Part shown: one piece after another, positions 59,391 through 64,000 of the stretch
Position numbering within the stretch: position 1 is the first letter of the stretch
How the letters are laid out: every line of letters starts with the position of its first letter
Source of the DNA: Diabrotica undecimpunctata
Lineage: Eukaryota > Arthropoda > Insecta > Coleoptera > Chrysomelidae
Direction of reading: 5' to 3'
Assembly (NCBI RefSeq): GCF_040954645.1
Contig: NC_092808.1
Location: forward strand, 16,421,883 to 16,485,882
Length of the DNA stretch: 64,000 nt
Program-made: the position numbers and the translations under genes
The notes under the pieces: generated by a model
Told to the model about the DNA's origin: nothing
Seen by the model: the letters and a program-made list of their open reading frames with translations, nothing else
Databases searched by the model: none

Positions 59391-60109
59391 ATCGCACTAA
59401 TCAAACGGACCAGATGTGGCCAAGGAAGTACCAAAGGCTACAGAGGACTGGACCCGAAAACGTCATGAGCGATGTTAAAAGAGATTCTGTGGACCATGTA
59501 CAAAAAGAACAAAATAACTGCTCCATTTGGACAGGAATAAACTGAGAAAAGTAACAGGAATGTTGGCGAAGTGCTGGACTGCAAAAGACGGAAACTATAT
59601 GGGTAGTCAAGGAGAGACCCTGGTATATTAAGAACACACCAAGAAAAAGAAAAGGTACACACTTCTAAAGGGTAGAAAAATTCTAGACTAGGTGTAACAA
59701 CAAGGGGCAGCTAACACAACAAGCTTCATTTTCAGCAATACGACGTTCGACAAGTTCGTTAGCACTTTTATGTTCGCGGTCACCACTATCACAATTTTTA
59801 TTTAAAAGTGTTTATTATGTAATATAATCAAAATCAAATTAAATCATATCGCTTTGTTTATTTACATTAAAAATTGTACTCTACACTGTCCTTTTAAAAA
59901 CAAAAACATTCAAAAGAATGACAGATATAATATTGTTTATTATTGTGATAATATTACAGTAATACATTGATAAATTTATCAAAACAGTTTGATACTTCCT
60001 TATATGACACTTCAACATTTATTTAATTGAATCATCCGCATAAAACACGCAATATTATGGCGGAGGAAAGATATAGCAACCAGGTAAAGGAGTTACGGGT
60101 AAAAAGTAC

Positions 60110-61216
60110 GAGTTACGAGTAAAAAGAGTGAGAATGTACGATGTTGAACACTCCACAATTTCAGACAAACATACACTTTTAAACTTCGTGTCTGTGTTTA
60201 AAAATAATTATGAAAAGCAACAATCATCAAAGATTTAGAAAATGTCATTTTCAAGAGATTTTTGCAGCAACGTGCTCTGGGAAACCCCAATTCGGGTCCT
60301 ATTCTTTGTGAAAAAGCTAAGATCGTAGCTGAGAAGCTTGGTTTTAAGAAATTTTAAGATCAGGCATCATGTCTGTGAATTAAGACATTGTCCGTCATTT
60401 GCGCCTTTGACGTAAGCGGCGAGAAGTTATCAGCAGACTACAAAGCTGTAGAAGAATTTATAGAAAAATTTAAAGTTGTAGCAGACTCCTACGATCCTGA
60501 GTTTTTGCACAACGCCGATGAAATATTTCTTGTTCTTTGGGGGGGGGGGGGTCTGTCTAAAACAACTTTAGCTTCTAAAAAGGAGTGTAGTACTCCCGAA
60601 CATAAAGTTAGTAAAGACCGTGTTACGGTGCGAACTGAGCGAATTGTACGGGACTACGGGAAGCTATAAAATACCGCTTCTGTTGATAGGAAAGTCAAGA
60701 GCATTTAAAAATGTGAAAAGGCTTCCCCTTTTTTATAAAAACCAATACAAGGCTTGGATGACTTCAGCATTGTTTACCGAGTGGTATGGCGACATTTTTA
60801 TCTCTGAAGTGAAAAAGTACCAAAAATATCTTGGAAAAGAAGACAGTAAAATGCTTTTGATTATTGTTAATGCACCAAGTCATCCCACCGAAGAATTGTT
60901 GGAAAGAGTCAATGGCCAGTTTACAACAATGTTTTTACCCCAAACGTTACAAGCTTGCTGCAACCAATGGACCAGTCTGTTATCGAAACAATTAAACAAA
61001 CGCAGTTATAGAAAGCAACTTTTAGGGAAACTTTTGGTAGAGGGCGAAGACGAAAGTGTGTTGGTTAACCATAAAAAATTAAAATTGAAAGATTGCGCTT
61101 ACATGGTGGCGGAAGCTTGTAGCTTGGTTAATGCTTACGACGTGCGTGGAACAAGTTGAAAATCATATCAGCTGATGATGCAGGAGATGATAAAAATGAC
61201 TTGCCACTTGAGGAAT
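60110..61216 (+). pseudogene. Tigger transposase, HTH and catalytic parts
   Basis: Reads VRMYDVEHSTISD (HTH), LLNFVSVFKNNYEK, QQRALGNPNSGPILCEKA-like sequence in shifted frames, then SGEKLSADYKAVEEFIEKFK, DSYDPEFLHNADEIF (first Asp), a run of 13 G causing a shift (60539-60551), and KVSKDRVTVRTERIV. 60620-61159 gives YKIPLLLIGKS, YKNQYKAWMTSALFTEW and LLIIVNAPSHPTEELLERVN: the second catalytic Asp of the usual DNAPSHP is Val here. The third-Asp block is scrambled (FLPQTLQACCNQ in place of FLPPNVTALLQPMDQ). Confidence 0.88.
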
Positions 61217-62730
61217 CATCTTCTTTTTATGCCGTCCCCATTAACGGAGGTTGGCGACCACATTTCTAAAAGTTTCTCTGTCTTTAGCAATGTGGAATAA
61301 TTCGTCTACAGTCATGTTTGCCCAGTCTCGAATATTTCGCAGCCATGACTTCCTCTTTCTACCTACTCCCTTTTTGCCATCGACTCTACCCTGAATGATG
61401 ACCTGCAGAAGACTATATTTGTCATTCCTCAGTATGTGTCCAAGGTATGCAGTCTTGCGTACTTTTATTGTTCTCAACATTTTTTTGTCTCGACCCATCC
61501 TTCTCAGCACTTCCTCATTGGTGACCCTGGCAGTCCATGGAATGGTCAACATTCTCCGGTATATCCAAAGTTCAAAGGCTTCAAGCTTCTTAACTATTTG
61601 CGCTTTTAACGTCCATGTTTCTACGTACAATAGTTTAGACCAGACGTAACATTCAACAAACCTCAGTCTCAGCCCAGTATTCAGATTTTTGTCACAGAAC
61701 AATTGCTTGAATTTTAAGAACGCTGCCCTTGCCATTTCTATTCGTATCCTGATCTCTTGGTCTGGATCTAATTCTGTGTTGATGTGAGCTCCCAGATATT
61801 TACATTTTGTCCCTCTCTCTATTTGCTGTTCACCAAGAGTTAGTTGTTCATTATTTATTGGACTTCTTGATACTATCATAAATTTGGTCTTATCTGTGTT
61901 GATGTCAAGTCCGATTTGAATGCATTCACTATTTATTGCATCTAGTAAAGTTTGTAGTTCTTCTATACTCTCAGCCATAATTATCGTGTCATCTGCAAAT
62001 CTCATGGTGTTTACGATTTTTCCACCAATTCTTATTCCCTCTTTTCTTTCCCATAAGGCTTTCTGAATATGACCTGTGAGTACACGTTGAAAAGCGTCGG
62101 AGACAAGACGCATCCTTGCCTGACCCCTCTCGCAATCGGTATATTATTTGTTTCTATATCGTTCACCTTTACTACTGCTTTCTGGTTCCAGTATAAAGCC
62201 TTAATAAACTCAATGTCTTTTTTGTCTAAATTGATGTTTTTTAATTCATCTATTAACTTCATATGCTGCACTCGGTCAAAGGCCTATAAAGTCTATGAAG
62301 CATACATATGCACTTTTGTTATATTCGCGACATTTCTGCAAGTGTACCGTCAACGCAAATAATGCCTCTCTTGTACCCATGCCTCATCTGAAGCCAAACT
62401 GCGGTTGATCTATCTGCTTCTCACATTTCTTATACATTCGGTTTTGAACAATTTTCAAGAGAATCTTTAAAGGTTGGCACATTGGGCTTATCAATCTATA
62501 GTCATTACATGATTTGGGATCATTGTTTTTTGGTAGAGGTAAAAATATCGACTTAAGCCATTCCTCCGGGATGTTACCCTCTACATATATCTGGTTGAGA
62601 ATTCGGGTGAGTCTCTTTATATTACCGTCATCTAAGGCTTTTAACAGTTCAACTGGAATTTGATCAGGACCCGGTGCTTTTCCTTGTTTTGCATTATGTA
62701 GGGCATTCTTTACTTCTGAGGGTAAAATTT
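61216..62730 (-). mobile_element. RTE-like LINE, reverse transcriptase nearly complete
   Basis: Minus strand from about 62728: GKAPGPDQIPVELLKALDDG, GNIPEEWLKSIFLPLPKNND, YRLISPMCQPLKIL, PQFGFR, FIDF...AFDRVQHMKLI, IARGVRQGCVLSPTLFN, a frameshift at about 62065, then GGKIVNTMRFADDTIIMAES with the palm motif as FADD (61988-61999) and the C-terminal region to the stop at 61241 (KLEAFELWIYRRMLTIPWTA, YLGHILRN, RKRKSWLRNIRDWANM). The last frame is 290 codons without a stop, so this is the best-kept copy of its kind here. 3' tail TAAAAAGAAGA at about 61216-61206. Inserted into the Tigger element. Confidence 0.9.
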
Positions 62731-62810
62731 ATACTTATTGTTTTTCTTCACCTATATCTTGTTCATTTTCCCTCTCGTAATGGAATAGATTGATTATATA
62801 CTGTTCCTAT

Positions 62811-63463
62811 GAATTTTGATTTTTTGTAAAATAAATAAAAATTATAATATGTAAATAAAATAAAAGTCATTGTTTCCTGAACATCTTGGTCAAAGTAAGA
62901 GGTTATGATTATCGTGATCCGTTTTTGGGCAGCCAAGTCACGCATCCGCTTGACAATAAGAAGTTTAATGTAGTCACATTCGGGCTGACGCTCCATCCAC
63001 TTCAATGCAGTTTCGAGACCAGCAAATGCTTGAGGAATTAAGAAACATTATTTTAAAAATTCCTATTTGTTGAGAAGTTAGCGCTAAAGATATAGGATAG
63101 TGTGTGATTGATCAGACCTTAGATATCAAATATTCTAAATAATGATGAGCTTATTGAAAGTTTGACAGAAGAAAATGTCGAGGAAGAAGAGGACATTAAT
63201 GTTAAAGTTTAAGCGTACACGAGACCATCAGCAAGTGAAGCATTTGCTGGTCTCGAAACTGCATTGAAGTGGATGGAGCGTCAGCCCGAATGTGACCACA
63301 TTAAACTTCTTATTGTCAAGCGGATGTGTGACTTGGCTGCCCGAAAACGGATCACGATAATCATAACAGCTTACTTTGACCGAGATGTTCAGGAAACAAT
63401 GACTTTTATTTTATTTACATATGATAATTTTTATTTATTTTATAAAAAATCAAAATTCATTCG
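62811..63463. repeat. Inverted pair of Tigger 3' ends
   Basis: 62811-63030 (minus) and 63239-63463 (plus) are inverted copies of about 220 bp encoding the same peptide start, MKWMERQPECDYIKLLIVKR versus MKWMERQPECDHIKLLIVKR, followed by the same 3' untranslated sequence. They share about 95% by eye. The 208 bp between them carry the upstream C-terminal transposase frame (NVEEEEDINVKV) in the plus orientation. Confidence 0.85.
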
Positions 63464-63689
63464 GATAATTAGAGTTCTACTGTATTTATAGTCTAGCTGA
63501 TAACATAAATTGGTTGGTATTAAGTTAAAGTGGGTTGCACAATCGCTACGTGCAGGGGTATGAAAATTAAACGGAAGTTTTAAAAGTCCACAATATTCCA
63601 GTAGACATTAAACTACAGTAACTTATCGTAACATAATTATAATGAATGCAAAATTGATAAAAACTAATCTCTCATGCTATCTCTCAGTA

Positions 63690-64000
63690 CAGTGGCGTAA
63701 CTATACCATTTGAGGCCCGTGGCTTCAGTTGGATGGAGGCCACAAGAAAAATCGTCGTATTGTAACTTAATTTTAATAAATCACAGAGATAGTTGTGACC
63801 TAACCAAAGTAATATTGTGTTAATTTTAGTTAAATATCTAATTTTCAGAATCATATTTATTACATATTTATAATAATAATTTAATGCTAACAAGATATTT
63901 ATTAATGCAATTCTTTTCTCCTATCTCGAGCTGTTTAAAGTTTAAAGAAAGGGCCATAGAATTTTCAGTAGACAGAATAGCCATGTTACGTACCCTGTTT
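63690..64000 (+). mobile_element. hAT-like left end, runs off window
   Basis: CAGTGGCGTAACTATACC at 63690 looks like a hAT terminal repeat and begins sequence unlike what precedes it. No partner end or gene in the 310 bp left. It could also be an isolated tip. Confidence 0.4.

Larger units (their letters stand above)
60110..63482 (+). mobile_element. Second Tigger/pogo transposon, with nested LINE
   Basis: Transposase from about 60110 to 61216; C-terminal part at 63140-63300; the 3' end GGATAATTAGAGTTCTACTG|TA at 63463-63484 is a Tigger tip. The matching left tip was not found. An RTE-like LINE (61216-62730) and an inverted second copy of the Tigger tail (62811-63030) separate the two coding parts. 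Confidence 0.82.

Noticed and set aside
50275..64000. N-terminal exon of the Patched-like gene
   Set aside because: No segment with a start codon, a matching two-base end phase and a good donor was found. The exon may be very short or beyond the window.

Overview
This is nuclear DNA of an animal, most likely an insect. The evidence is a multi-exon Patched-family gene with canonical GT-AG splice sites, AT-rich sequence, long (TA)n tracts, and a dense mix of piggyBac, hAT, pogo/Tigger, Tc1/IS630-like, P/THAP-like, Crypton-like and non-LTR elements. A large-genome beetle or similar insect fits, but nothing here fixes the species.

Layout. (1) 1-16688 is a tandem satellite of 44 monomers, one of them cut at the array's right end. 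Short monomers (about 320 bp) are mixed with long monomers (about 474 bp) that carry an extra block of about 154 bp. Longer blocks are duplicated at shifts of 1752, about 1118, about 5408 and about 6362 bp. (2) 16950-50274 (minus strand) holds eight consecutive exons of a host gene for a Patched domain-containing membrane protein of the RND/sterol-sensing superfamily. All reading phases match across the seven internal introns. The last exon seen ends in a good donor at 16949, so the next exon must lie beyond the window's left edge. The whole satellite is therefore probably intronic. The first exon was not found. (3) The introns are full of transposons: an RTE-like LINE fragment (18.3-19.2 kb), a 4.5-kb piggyBac relic (20.2-24.7 kb), a hAT relic with its target duplication (25.6-28.3 kb), a 1.4-kb non-autonomous element with long inverted ends (28.7-30.1 kb), a nearly intact Crypton-like tyrosine recombinase gene (30.6-31.7 kb), a THAP relic (32.5-32.9 kb), a 2.4-kb THAP-bearing element (35.5-37.9 kb), a pogo element with a PHD-like finger (38.0-40.2 kb), a Tigger element (40.7-44.4 kb) containing a nested LINE, a hairpin MITE (45.5 kb) and another RTE-like fragment (46.8 kb). 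(4) 50.3-64.0 kb lies upstream of the first exon found. It holds a broken DDE transposase whose ORF is cut by a pogo element, two LINE relics, a 215-bp hairpin MITE, an RNase H relic, and a second Tigger element with a nested RTE-like LINE and an inverted second copy of its own tail.

Only the Patched-like gene looks functional. Every transposon gene read here carries stops, frameshifts or deletions; the Crypton-like recombinase is the least damaged. I found no RNA gene, CRISPR array or prokaryote-type operon. No undescribed biological system is demonstrated. The best leads are the two-length satellite inside a host intron and the Crypton-like recombinase.
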